A stretch of 62,722 nucleotides of DNA from an uncultured Lachnospiraceae bacterium (GCA_946541955.1 CAMNJZ010000002.1:1-62722), one strand, 5' to 3'. Shown: positions 50,173-58,867, counted from the first letter of the stretch. Notes: a model not told the origin generated them from the letters alone. Translations and numbers: made by a program.

Positions 50173-52245
50173 TCAGGATCCGAATCCGTATCTGGACTGG
50201 CTGCGGGTCTTCTCATTCATGCTTTCGTTCCGCTCCCTGCAGGCTGTGCGGAAGTCCTCCCGCAGAATCTCCAGGCCTTCCTTGCCCCTGCCCTCCATCT
50301 GGACCCGGAGGATGGCGTAGGACCTGGTCTTTTCAAAGAGATTCTGGAGGAATCTGGCGTTGGCCAGCTTCAGGTCCTTCAGATCCAGGGAGGCGAAATA
50401 GGCTTCCACATCCTCTTCAAGGCCCTGCCCGGCCTTCAGGCCGTTTTTGGCGATCATCTGCATAAAGATCCTGGCCATGGTATCGGCTTCATAGTCTTCA
50501 AAGCGGACCAGGGTGGGAATGCAGGCGCAGAGGGCCGGATATTTCTTCCGCAGCTTCTCCAGGCGCTTTGCGTCTCCCGCAAAGATCACCACACAGTCTC
50601 CGGAATGGGTCTCCAGGAAGGTGGTCAGTACGTTGACGGCCTTGAAGGCAAAGTCTCTGCTGTCCGCCTCGATGGTATAGGCCCTGCCCCGCTCCGTGTC
50701 TTCGATCTTCTCGATTTCCGGCCGTCTTGTCTCCTCTTCCTCCAGGAAGGCGTCCAGATCATCGATCAGAAGAACGCTGCCTATGGCGTCCCTGCAGATG
50801 GTCATGGATGCAGGCACGGACATGCCGATCTCCGGTACCACCAGATCGCAGGCCCGGTGCTCGAACAAAAGGCCCCGTTCCAGAAAGCCTCTCTCCCGCA
50901 GCATCAGGGCCAGGATCCTGGCCGCCAGGCTCCTGCCGGTCCCGCTTTCTCCTTCAAAGAAGATGCCGGAATACATGGGCTCCTTTTTGTCCGCTGCGCC
51001 GGTCAAAGCGTCTGCCGCAGCCCGAAGCTGGGCCTCCACCTTCTCAAAGCCGGCCAGGGACCGGAGAATGTCCTCCGAACTCTTATTCCAGATCCTGCTG
51101 CGGACCATTTCCTTCAAATCTTCCCCGGTAATGGTCCTGCTGCCGGGACGGATCCCTCTGGCAGCCGCCCGGAGCCGCAGATAGACCATTTCGTCAAAGA
51201 TCCGGTCCGCTGTCCGGATGCCCTGGAAGCGGCCGTCGGATTTTTCCTCCGCGATCCTTTCATAGAAGGTCTGCCAGGCGCTCTCGTCCGCATGCAGGTC
51301 CATCTCCTCCAGCTCCTCCTCCACAAGCCTTTTCAGCTCCGGAAGGGAGACCGGCACAAAGCTGACGGTCCGGACATACATGATCTCGGACAGGACCGAA
51401 GCGATCCGCTCCAGGACGTTCTGCTCCAGGCAGGGCACGGTGAAGACATAGATCACGTTGTCTGTATTTTCCTGGAGGGAGGCCAGGAACTGGCCAAATT
51501 CCGGGGCGTCGATCCGCTCTGTCCATTCGCTGATGTCCAGGGCGACGATGATATCGGAGGAAAGCACGATGGAGGCGCTGAAGGATTCCAGCACGTCCTG
51601 GGTCTGGTTGTTGCCAAGAATGTTCTCGGCGGCGTTCTTGCCCATGGACATCTGCATCATGCTGGAAAGAGGGACCTTCCTCTTGACGACTCTCGCCGCG
51701 GGAAAAAGCCCGTCCTCCCTGAGGAGCTCTGCAAAAAGATCCAGGGAAAGGCCCAGCATCTCCCTGGAATCGCAGCTCATCAGATAGGATCTGGAGACCA
51801 GGGTATCCCTGGCTTCCTCCCGGATCAGGCCTGCCGCCATGGCGTGGATCTCCTCGCAGAGGCTGATGAATTCCCCGGCCCCGCAAAGGCTCCTTATGGA
51901 ATCCATGGCGGACCGGGCGGCCCCGGCATTTTCGGAGGGCATCTCCGGCAGGTCCCCGGTCCCCTCCACCGCCTCGTCCGGGGCGGCAAAAAATTCAAAG
52001 AGGGCCTTTGCCTCCTCCTTTTCGATCCCGAAGGCCTTGGAGAGGATCTCCGCCACCTGGTCTGCCAGGTCTTCGGGCGGCAGGTCCTTTTCATCCGTCC
52101 GCACCGTCAGCACAAAGCTCTGGCTGTCAATGAGCTTTGCCTTTTCTATCTTTTTCAGGGCATCCGCCAGAAGCGTCCCGGGAAGGACCTTGTCATAAAA
52201 ATGCTCTTTAACAAACTCTTCATTCAGTCTGATCTGTATATACAT
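50173..52245 (-). CDS. CbxX/SpoVK-like AAA+ protein with altered Walker motifs
   Basis: A 690-residue protein. The C-terminal half (about 385-650) matches CbxX/CfqX AAA+ ATPases: GIFFEGESGTGRSLAARILA, VLLIDDLDAFL, CVVIFAGDAKRLEKLRKKYPAL and RFEDYEADTMARIFMQMI. Walker A is GESGTGRS (432-439) with Arg for the lysine, and Walker B has D-D (495-496) in place of D-E. The half before it (about 220-385) looks like a second AAA+ module without any Walker A: IIVALDISEW and FVPVSLPELKRLVEEELEEM. The N-terminal 100 residues are not recognised. ATP binding may persist but hydrolysis is doubtful. AAGGAATAAGTC precedes the ATG. CbxX-type ATPases pair with FtsK-type ATPases in ESX (type VII) secretion as EccA and EccC, but no other secretion gene is seen here. 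Confidence 0.85.
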   Translation of the reverse strand: MYIQIRLNEEFVKEHFYDKVLPGTLLADALKKIEKAKLIDSQSFVLTVRTDEKDLPPEDLADQVAEILSKAFGIEKEEAKALFEFFAAPDEAVEGTGDLPEMPSENAGAARSAMDSIRSLCGAGEFISLCEEIHAMAAGLIREEARDTLVSRSYLMSCDSREMLGLSLDLFAELLREDGLFPAARVVKRKVPLSSMMQMSMGKNAAENILGNNQTQDVLESFSASIVLSSDIIVALDISEWTERIDAPEFGQFLASLQENTDNVIYVFTVPCLEQNVLERIASVLSEIMYVRTVSFVPVSLPELKRLVEEELEEMDLHADESAWQTFYERIAEEKSDGRFQGIRTADRIFDEMVYLRLRAAARGIRPGSRTITGEDLKEMVRSRIWNKSSEDILRSLAGFEKVEAQLRAAADALTGAADKKEPMYSGIFFEGESGTGRSLAARILALMLRERGFLERGLLFEHRACDLVVPEIGMSVPASMTICRDAIGSVLLIDDLDAFLEEEETRRPEIEKIEDTERGRAYTIEADSRDFAFKAVNVLTTFLETHSGDCVVIFAGDAKRLEKLRKKYPALCACIPTLVRFEDYEADTMARIFMQMIAKNGLKAGQGLEEDVEAYFASLDLKDLKLANARFLQNLFEKTRSYAILRVQMEGRGKEGLEILREDFRTACRERNESMNEKTRSQSRYGFGS

Positions 52246-52276
52246 GACTTATTCCTTTCCGGAGTGAGATCCTCCT

Positions 52277-52810
52277 TCAGGGCATCAGGCGTTCATACAA
52301 AAGCTCCACGGATCCTTCCCCGGCCCCGCGGTTTTTCCGGCCCGGGTGCTCGCCGATCTTCTGCATGCCAAGCTTTTCCATGGTCCTGACGGAAGCTGTA
52401 TTTTCCCTGTCGCAGCTGGCCTGAAAGCGCCGGATCCCATACTTGTCATGGAAATAGTCCATCAGGCCCTGGGCCGCTTCGGGTCCAAAGCCGTGTCCCC
52501 AGAAGCTCTTTCGTATGATCCATCCCATCCTTGCCCCCTCCTGGGGCGTCTCCCCGGAAAAGGACAGATTGACCGCGCCGATCTGCTCGTCCCGGTAAAG
52601 GACAGCGAATTCAAAGGAGGAGGGTTCCTCCTTTGCCCATTCCTTTTCGGCCTTTTCCAGAAAGCGCAGGGTCTCCGCTTCGTCCCGGTTGGGAAGATGG
52701 AGCATATATCTGGTATTTTCCGGGTCCAGGGCATAGGCGCTGGTGGTGATCAGAAAATCCGGCCCCAGGGGCACAAGGCGCAGGTAGGGTGTTTCGATTT
52801 CAATATACAT
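52277..52810 (-). CDS. GNAT-family acetyltransferase
   Basis: A 177-residue RimJ/RimL-like N-acetyltransferase. MYIEIETPYLRLVPLGPDF is the typical opening, EFAVLYRDEQIGAVNLSF is the central strand pair, and the acetyl-CoA region is RMGWIIRKSFWGHGFGPEAAQGLMDYFHDKYGIRRFQASCDRENTASVRTMEKLGMQK. The substrate is unknown; ribosomal proteins, antibiotics and small amines are possible. It lies 18 bases after the FAD oxidoreductase gene and 31 bases ahead of the AAA+ gene. Confidence 0.87.
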   Translation of the reverse strand: MYIEIETPYLRLVPLGPDFLITTSAYALDPENTRYMLHLPNRDEAETLRFLEKAEKEWAKEEPSSFEFAVLYRDEQIGAVNLSFSGETPQEGARMGWIIRKSFWGHGFGPEAAQGLMDYFHDKYGIRRFQASCDRENTASVRTMEKLGMQKIGEHPGRKNRGAGEGSVELLYERLMP

Positions 52811-52828
52811 CTTGCTTCTCCAGAGGCT

Positions 52829-54217
52829 TTATGCGCGCCCGAAAGTCTCGGCGATCCTGTCGGCCACATAGACGCCGCTGGCGGAGGCGTGCGACAGGGA
52901 GTGGGTCACGCCGCTGCCGTCTCCGATCATATAGAGTCCCTTATGGGCCGTCTCCAGATGCTCGTTCAGCTCCACCTCCATGTTGTAGAACTTGACCTCT
53001 ACGCCATAGAGAAGGGTGTCGTCGTTGGCCGTGCCGGGGGCGATCCGGTCCAGGGCGTAAATCATTTCAATGATGCCGTCCAGGATCCGCTTGGGCAGGA
53101 CCAGGCTCAGATCGCCGGGCGTTGCCTTCAATGTCGGCTGGACCATGCCCTCCAGGATCCTTTTGGGCGTGCTGCGCCTGCCTCTTTCCAGGTCGCCGAA
53201 GCGCTGGACAATGACGCCGCCTCCCAGCATGTTGGAAAGCCTGGCGATGGATTCGCCGTAGCCGTTGCTGTCCTTGAAGGGCTCGGAGAAGTGCTTGGCC
53301 ACCAGGAGGGCGAAGTTGGTATTGTTGGTCTTTCTGGATTCGTCCTCAAAGCTGTGGCCGTTGACGGTGATAATGCCGTTGGTGTTCTCATTGACCACGA
53401 TGCCCCTGGGATTCATGCAGAAGGTCCGGACATTGTCTTCAAATTTCCTGGTCCGGTAGACGATCTTGCCTTCATAGAGCTCGTCGGTGATCTCGGAGAA
53501 GATGGCGGCGGGGAGCTCCACCCGGACGCCGATGTCCACCCGGTTGGACCGGGTCTTGAGATTCAGGTCCCGGCAGACCTTCTCCAGCCATTTGCTGCCG
53601 CTGCGGCCGGCGGATACGATGCACTGGGAGGCCTCAAAGACCTTCTCCTGCCCCTTTCCTCCGGCGTGGGCCGCAAAGCCACTGTCTGTCTTTATCAGTT
53701 CCTCCACCCGGGTGTCAAAGAAGAAGTCCACCTTATCCCTGAGACAGGCGTAGAGATTTTCCAGGACCACATAGTTGATGTCGGTGCCCAGGTGGCGGAC
53801 CGAAGCCTCCAGCAGCTGCAGGCCGTTGGTCATGCATTTCTTTTTCAGGGCCGTTCCGGCCGTGGAATACATCTGGGTCCCCCCGCCGCCGTAGGAGACG
53901 TTGATCTCATCCACATAGTGCATAAGGGACAGGGCCTTCTCCCGGCCGATGTATTCATAAAGGGTGCCGCCGAAATCGTTGGTGATATTGTACTTGCCGT
54001 CCGAAAAAGCCCCGGCCCCGCCGAATCCGTTCATGATGGAACAGGTCGGGCAGTTGATGCAGGTCTTGATCTTCTTCCCGTCAATGGGGCATTTCCTTTT
54101 CTCCAGGGTATGGCCGGCTTCGATCACGGCGATTTTCAGATCGGGGCGTTTCATGACCAGCTCATAGGCGGAGTAGATGCCGCCGGGGCCGGCCCCGATG
54201 ATCATAACGTCATACAT
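52829..54217 (-). CDS. Uncharacterised FAD-dependent oxidoreductase (COG2509 type)
   Basis: A 462-residue flavoprotein. The dinucleotide motif MYDVMIIGAGPGGIYSAYELV opens it, FGGAGAFSDGKYNI follows, and the C-terminal FAD segment is GLYMIGDGSGVTHSLSHASASGVYVADRI. Four cysteines, C43, C53, C56 and C59 (KCPIDGKKIKTCINCPTC), precede the glycine-rich part and could hold a metal or iron-sulfur cluster. The substrate is unknown in this family. AGGAAAGGAAAACT precedes the ATG. It lies between trpS and the GNAT gene. Confidence 0.87.
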   Translation of the reverse strand: MYDVMIIGAGPGGIYSAYELVMKRPDLKIAVIEAGHTLEKRKCPIDGKKIKTCINCPTCSIMNGFGGAGAFSDGKYNITNDFGGTLYEYIGREKALSLMHYVDEINVSYGGGGTQMYSTAGTALKKKCMTNGLQLLEASVRHLGTDINYVVLENLYACLRDKVDFFFDTRVEELIKTDSGFAAHAGGKGQEKVFEASQCIVSAGRSGSKWLEKVCRDLNLKTRSNRVDIGVRVELPAAIFSEITDELYEGKIVYRTRKFEDNVRTFCMNPRGIVVNENTNGIITVNGHSFEDESRKTNNTNFALLVAKHFSEPFKDSNGYGESIARLSNMLGGGVIVQRFGDLERGRRSTPKRILEGMVQPTLKATPGDLSLVLPKRILDGIIEMIYALDRIAPGTANDDTLLYGVEVKFYNMEVELNEHLETAHKGLYMIGDGSGVTHSLSHASASGVYVADRIAETFGRA

Positions 54218-54251
54218 AGTTTTCCTTTCCTACAGGGCGTCCCGGTCCGTG

Positions 54252-55250
54252 TCAGATCTGGACAAAGCCCACCTTCTTATAGACCTTGCGAAGGGTCTTG
54301 CTGGCAATATAGGAAGCCCTGGCAGCGCCTTCCTTATAAACGGATTCCAGATAGGCCTTGTCCTTGATCAGCCTGTCTGTCTCCTCCCGGATGGGACGCA
54401 GGGTCTCGATGACCGCTTCTCCCACGGCCGGCTTGAATACGCCGTAGCCCTGGCCTTCGAATTCCTTCTCGATCTCCTCAAAGGTCTTGCCGGTCACGGA
54501 GGCGTAAATGTTCATCAGATTGGCGACCCCGGGCTTGTTTTCGGGATCATAGCGGACGCAGTTCTCCCTGTCGGAATCGGTCACGGCCCGCTTGAATTTC
54601 CTGGCGATGACGGCCGGATCGTCCATTAAGAAGACGCAGCCCTCGGGAATGGACTTGGACATCTTGTCGCCGGGGGTGGTCAGGCCGTAGATCCTGGCGC
54701 CTGCCTTTGGAATATAGGGCTCGGGGACCCGGAAGACATCCCCGTAGATGCTGTTGAAGCGCTGGGCAATGTCTCTGGTCAGCTCCACATGCTGCTTCTG
54801 ATCGGCGCCCACAGGCACATAGTGGGGCTGGTAGAGCAGGATGTCCGCCGCCATCAGGACCGGATAGGTAAAGAGGCCGGCGTTGATATTGTCCTTATGC
54901 TTGGCGGACTTGTCCTTGAACTGGGTCATTCTGGACAGCTCGCCGAACTGGGTGTAGCAGCTCAGGACCCAGGAGAGCTGGGCGTGCTGGGGCACCATGG
55001 ACTGGAGGAAAAGGGTATTCTTTTCAGGATCCAGACCGCAGGCGATATAGGCAGCCAGCTGCTGCATGGAACGCCGGCGCAGGTCGGCCGGGTTCTGTCT
55101 TACAGTGATGGTATGCAGGTCGGCCATAAAATAATAGCAGTCAAATTCCTGCGCTCTGTCCGCCCAGTTCTTGATGGCCCCCAGATAATTTCCCAGGTGC
55201 AGGTCTCCGCTGGGCTGAATGCCCGAAAGCATGATCTTTTTTTCTTCCAT
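54252..55250 (-). CDS. trpS: Tryptophanyl-tRNA synthetase
   Basis: Charges tRNA-Trp. The HIGH-like GIQPSGDLHLGNYLGAIKNW, the AAMADILLYQ-type segment VLMAADILLYQPHYVPVGADQKQHVELTRDIAQRFN and the KMSKS loop GDKMSKSIPEGCVFL are clear. It has 332 residues, the normal length. AGGAGAAGACACT precedes the ATG. It appears to head the trpS to YbjN-like gene run. No T-box is present in the short upstream gap. Confidence 0.98.
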   Translation of the reverse strand: MEEKKIMLSGIQPSGDLHLGNYLGAIKNWADRAQEFDCYYFMADLHTITVRQNPADLRRRSMQQLAAYIACGLDPEKNTLFLQSMVPQHAQLSWVLSCYTQFGELSRMTQFKDKSAKHKDNINAGLFTYPVLMAADILLYQPHYVPVGADQKQHVELTRDIAQRFNSIYGDVFRVPEPYIPKAGARIYGLTTPGDKMSKSIPEGCVFLMDDPAVIARKFKRAVTDSDRENCVRYDPENKPGVANLMNIYASVTGKTFEEIEKEFEGQGYGVFKPAVGEAVIETLRPIREETDRLIKDKAYLESVYKEGAARASYIASKTLRKVYKKVGFVQI

Positions 55251-55315
55251 AGTGTCTTCTCCTTTGCGCTTTTCAAGGCCATGCAGGCCAAAAGTATTGT
55301 ATCACAGAAAGTATC

Positions 55316-56428
55316 TTAAGTGGTGCAGGGAATGCCGTTTTCCAGGCACCAGGCGGCCGCCTCCTCCCGCAGGCGGGCGTAGCGGAAATCATAGTAGGCC
55401 CGGTAGAGAGACAGACTCCCCAGCTCCTGGCGAAAGCCCTCGGGACCGCCCTCCCGCAGCGCCCCAAGAAGCATGGCCGAACAGACGCCGGAGGATGTCT
55501 TTCCGGCAAAGTCCTCCATGAAGCGGCGCTCCCTGCTTTCATCCAGGGCGGGCAGTCTTACATAATCCGGCGAGGTCTTGATCTTCTCCTCCTGGTCCGG
55601 GGTCAGCTCCAGAGAGGAAAAGGAGGAAAGATATTCAAAGGCGCCGGTCCGGATATGATAATAGACCTCCACATCCTCATCGGCCGACTCCATCTGGGCA
55701 GTAATGGCATCCAGGTCTGCCATTCTTACGGCAAGGCTCCTGTACTGCTGCCAGAGAACGTCCCCTCCGATGCGCCTTGTTTCCTCCAGGGCAAAGTTTT
55801 CCTTCAGGCTTCCCCGGAAGAGGGGCTTTCCGGTATCGCCCGCCTCCGTATCCGCTATGACAAGGCTCAGCCTGTCGATCAACCCCTCCTCCAGGAAGGA
55901 GGTATTCAGGTCCGGCCCACCCTCCAGAAGCAGGGTCTCGATCCCGTACCACATCCAGAGCTTCTCCAGGGCGTAGCCGATCTCAATGTCCGTCTTTCCG
56001 GCAAAGAGATAAGAGACCCCTATGCTCCGCAGATAGGCAAGATAGGCGTCCCGGACGTCCTCCGTCAGGATCTCAATGATATGGGCGTCCCCGTAGCCCG
56101 GGTCCTCATCAATGATCCGGGGGCCCTTCCAGCCAAGGCGCCCGTGTCTGTCAAAGGCCACGCAGTAAAACTGGGTGTCCCTGTCGGCGATATAGTCCTC
56201 CCTGGGGATCCTTTGGCCCGCAAAGGGCGAAAGATCCGGCTGAAAACCGCCGGTAAAGCTTTCCTCCATGGTCACGCGGCCGCAGGCGTAGCCCCCGGCC
56301 CTGTAGCGCCGGTGGAGCTCATAATAGACCTCCGAAGCCTTCCTCCCCGCCTCGCTTTCCAGGAAGGGGCCCGTGGCGATCCCGTCCAGGGAAACGGTCA
56401 TATGGCAAATCACATTTACTCTGTTCAT
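55316..56428 (-). CDS. RibD C-terminal-like (dihydrofolate reductase fold) protein with extra C-terminal domain
   Basis: Residues 1 to about 245 match the RibD reductase family: VNVICHMTVSLDGIATGPF, GRVTMEESFTGG, YLFAGKTDIEIGYALEKLWMWYGIETLLLEGGPDLNTSFLEEGLIDRLSLVI. These bind NADPH and reduce pterin- or pyrimidine-like substrates. About 125 further residues follow (EYLSSFSSLELTPDQEEKI to ENGIPCTT) that I do not recognise. No riboflavin genes lie nearby, so a riboflavin role is not supported. AAAGGGGAG precedes the ATG. A terminator upstream and its own gap suggest a single-gene transcript. Confidence 0.85.
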   Translation of the reverse strand: MNRVNVICHMTVSLDGIATGPFLESEAGRKASEVYYELHRRYRAGGYACGRVTMEESFTGGFQPDLSPFAGQRIPREDYIADRDTQFYCVAFDRHGRLGWKGPRIIDEDPGYGDAHIIEILTEDVRDAYLAYLRSIGVSYLFAGKTDIEIGYALEKLWMWYGIETLLLEGGPDLNTSFLEEGLIDRLSLVIADTEAGDTGKPLFRGSLKENFALEETRRIGGDVLWQQYRSLAVRMADLDAITAQMESADEDVEVYYHIRTGAFEYLSSFSSLELTPDQEEKIKTSPDYVRLPALDESRERRFMEDFAGKTSSGVCSAMLLGALREGGPEGFRQELGSLSLYRAYYDFRYARLREEAAAWCLENGIPCTT

Positions 56429-56492
56429 AAAATCTCCCCTTTACTTAAGCCTTAATCATACCATATTTCGGGCCCTTGCGCTCAGATTTGCA

Positions 56493-56539
56493 TAAAAAAA
56501 CCGGGAAGGGAATATTCTGAAATAAATACCCTTCCCGGT
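56493..56539 (-). terminator. Intrinsic terminator after the DUF3298 lipoprotein gene
   Basis: Minus-strand stem CCGGGAAGGG/CCCTTCCCGG (10 bp plus flanking A-T pairs) followed by TTTTTTTATG. Confidence 0.92.
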
Positions 56540-56557
56540 GTCCTGTGGCTCCCGGGA

Positions 56558-58240
56558 TCAGCCTGCAAAGATCAGGCCTTCAAATATATCGGAGATATCC
56601 ACCCCGTCGATGGTCCTTGGCCACTCTGAGGCGTCGATTTCGACTCTGTAGAGGCTGCCGTCCTCCCCGGACAGCTCCACCCAGGAGCTGTTGTTGGAAT
56701 AGACCAGGGTCAGAAGGGTCCCCTCGGAGACCGTCACTGACTCCTCCAGGATCTCTCTGCTTACAGGATCGATGCGGGAGGCCTTAAAGGCCTGCAGGAC
56801 CTTGAACTGATATCCCGTGGAGTTGACCCGGAAATAGTCCGTCTCCGCAGCCGGCATGCCGTCTTCTCCCAGATGATAGAAACGGCTCATGGAATAGCTG
56901 CTGATGTCGCCGCCCCGGACCGAAAGCTCGAAGCAGGAGGGATCGGTGATCATATGGACCCCGGTCAGGGATCTTTCATTGTCATAAATGTAGGTGAGGC
57001 CCGCAGGCAGGGTGTCCAGATAGACCGCCTTCCCATCCGCCAGGGAAAAGATCTCCAGGGTCTGGTAGTCGTTGTCTCCCGAAAGGACCACATAGAGCCA
57101 GTCTCCGCCCTCCTTTGTATGGAGGAGGAAGGGATGGAAGCGGTAGGCGTCCACCTCAAAGCGGAAGGTCTCTCCGTCCAGAAGGATCTCCAGCTCCGAA
57201 ATGGTGGAATACTGGTCTCTCTCGCCGTAGAGGGCAAGGCTCTGGCAGGTCCCGTCTCCGTCAGGATCCACAAGAATCCTGTAGTTTTCCGGAAAGCTCA
57301 GGGCATACCGGTCCGGCGTCTCTGCATAGGCTTCCAGAAAGAGGTCTTCCTCGGTAAAGGGAAGCTTGATCTGGAGCTCTCCCTCCGCATAGGAGGTCAG
57401 GCTGTAGGGGGCAAAATAGAAGGTCAGGCCGTCCGGATCCAGGGACCAGTGCAGGCTTCCCTCCTCATAGAGGGCCTTCACGTCCTCCTCCAGGGTATCC
57501 GGTGAAAGGAGGCCGATTTCTGTCTCTTCGTTCTTTTCCCGGATCCTTGTGACAAGAAGACCGGGCAGATCGTCCGGCTCCTTCACTATATCAGAGAGGC
57601 CAAGCTCTTTCCCTGTCTCCACGTCAAAGCTTACCGCGTCTGTCACCTCGTAGCCGTGGAAGCCCCCTGCAAACCGGTAGTAATGGCGGCGGATGCTGAC
57701 CACAGAAGCGTCGGCCCTTGCGATGTCATATTTGTTTTCAAAGGCGTAGCAGTAGCCCTCCTTGCCGGTTTCCGCATCGTCCAGGGCGGCCTGCCGGTAT
57801 TCCTCATAATCCGCCTGCATGCGGTCTGCGTCCGCCTTATTCATGGCAGATAAAGCCTCTGCCAGGCCCGGCCAGGCCTCTGCCGACGCCCCGGCCAGGT
57901 CTGCCTGGTCATATTCCAGGGTGATGGCCTGTCCCATGTTCTCCTTGTATTCACTGTCGTAGACAGTGGAAATGACAAGCCAGGGATAGGTGCCCTCGGG
58001 CAGGGCTGCCGTTTCTTCCTTTTCTGCTTCCATGGTCTCCTGGGCCGGGGTCTCCCCGGTCTCATCCTCCCCGCTGTCCTTTTCTTCTGCGGCCGCGGCG
58101 TCTTCCTCCGCCCGGGCCAGGTCTTCCTCTTCGCTTAAGGGGTCCTCCTTGGCAGGCACTGCCAGCCCTCCGCAGCCGGAGGCGAGGACCATGACAGAGG
58201 AAAGAACAAGGGGCAGGATCCGTTTCAGATGCAATTTCAT
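56558..58240 (-). CDS. Lipoprotein with DUF4163/DUF3298 (RsiV/PdaC-like) region
   Basis: A 560-residue exported lipoprotein. The signal peptide ends in LVLSSVMVLASGCGG with the lipid cysteine at C23; the lipobox ASGC is a little atypical. An acidic Ala/Glu-rich linker (about 30-80) follows. Residues 85-320 resemble the DUF4163 and DUF3298 pair found in the PdaC deacetylase and the anti-sigma factor RsiV, with the marker RFAGGFHGYEVTDAVSFDVETGKELGLSDIV (189-219). The last 240 residues are beta-rich and unrecognised. There is no polysaccharide deacetylase domain and no cytoplasmic sigma-binding part. A surface binding or sensing role is inference. Confidence 0.83.
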   Translation of the reverse strand: MKLHLKRILPLVLSSVMVLASGCGGLAVPAKEDPLSEEEDLARAEEDAAAAEEKDSGEDETGETPAQETMEAEKEETAALPEGTYPWLVISTVYDSEYKENMGQAITLEYDQADLAGASAEAWPGLAEALSAMNKADADRMQADYEEYRQAALDDAETGKEGYCYAFENKYDIARADASVVSIRRHYYRFAGGFHGYEVTDAVSFDVETGKELGLSDIVKEPDDLPGLLVTRIREKNEETEIGLLSPDTLEEDVKALYEEGSLHWSLDPDGLTFYFAPYSLTSYAEGELQIKLPFTEEDLFLEAYAETPDRYALSFPENYRILVDPDGDGTCQSLALYGERDQYSTISELEILLDGETFRFEVDAYRFHPFLLHTKEGGDWLYVVLSGDNDYQTLEIFSLADGKAVYLDTLPAGLTYIYDNERSLTGVHMITDPSCFELSVRGGDISSYSMSRFYHLGEDGMPAAETDYFRVNSTGYQFKVLQAFKASRIDPVSREILEESVTVSEGTLLTLVYSNNSSWVELSGEDGSLYRVEIDASEWPRTIDGVDISDIFEGLIFAG

Positions 58241-58259
58241 ACTAAAAGTCCCTTTCCAT

Positions 58260-58295
58260 AGGAAAAGCCCCGGGAAACCTTGGTTTCCCGGGGGC
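58260..58295 (-). terminator. Intrinsic terminator after the DUF4342 gene
   Basis: Minus-strand stem CCCCGGGAAACC/GGTTTCCCGGGG (12 bp, loop of 2) followed by CTTTTCC. Confidence 0.9.
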
Positions 58296-58319
58296 TGTCC
58301 ATGCCCTGTCAGACGGGGA

Positions 58320-58781
58320 TCATAATTCTTCTACGCTGCCGTCGTCCTTGATGATCTCGAACTTGCAGTCCAGTCCATAGGCTGCCACTGCACCGAAGAT
58401 CACGGCCCAGGGAGCGGCGGCGATGCCGATCAGGCCTCCCACAAGGCCCAGATTTACGGGAATGACCAGGAGCTCTCTGCCCTGGCGGCTGACCCGGATC
58501 TTATTCACGCTGCCATCCTTGATGGATTTTTTGATCTTTTCCTTCAGCTCTTCCAGCTTCTTTGCTGCTTCGGAGGGCTCTTCCTCCTGGGCGGTCTCTT
58601 CTGCCGCTTCGTCAACAGCTTCCCCTTCCACGATCTTCAGATCTTCCGCTGCTGCGTCGCTCTGAATCAGAATGATCGCTTCAACGACATCTCCGTTTGT
58701 CCTGGTAAGGGCATTCTTGGCTTCCTGATAGGAGCAGCCGGTTCTTTCAATGACCTGATCAACAGCTTCCAGTGTAATCAT
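58320..58781 (-). CDS. DUF4342 protein with N-terminal UBA-like domain
   Basis: A 153-residue protein. Residues 1-40 form a small helical UBA-like module (VIERTGCSYQEAKNALTRTNGDVVEAIILI) as seen in EF-Ts and NAC. An acidic linker (about 45-75) and a helix follow. Residues 90-153 match DUF4342: VNKIRVSRQGRELLVIPVNLGLVGGLIGIAAAPWAVIFGAVAAYGLDCKFEI, with a glycine-rich hydrophobic stretch that may insert in or lie on the membrane. The function is unknown. AGGAGGTATATAC precedes the ATG. It is transcribed alone between two terminated units. Confidence 0.87.
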   Translation of the reverse strand: MITLEAVDQVIERTGCSYQEAKNALTRTNGDVVEAIILIQSDAAAEDLKIVEGEAVDEAAEETAQEEEPSEAAKKLEELKEKIKKSIKDGSVNKIRVSRQGRELLVIPVNLGLVGGLIGIAAAPWAVIFGAVAAYGLDCKFEIIKDDGSVEEL

Positions 58782-58867
58782 GTATATACCTCCTGTGAAG
58801 ATTGGGTTTCCTGTTTACAAGCTTATGATACATCACCCTCTGTGTTTTTCACAGCACGATTTGTTAA

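Noticed and set aside
48488-52245. A standard type VII (ESX) secretion locus
   Set aside because: Only FtsK-like and CbxX-like relatives are present, both with altered ATPase sites. WXG100, EccB, EccD, EccE and YukD homologues are not in the window.
55316-56428. Riboflavin biosynthesis gene ribD
   Set aside because: The deaminase domain is missing, no other rib gene is nearby and the C-terminal domain is foreign to RibD.
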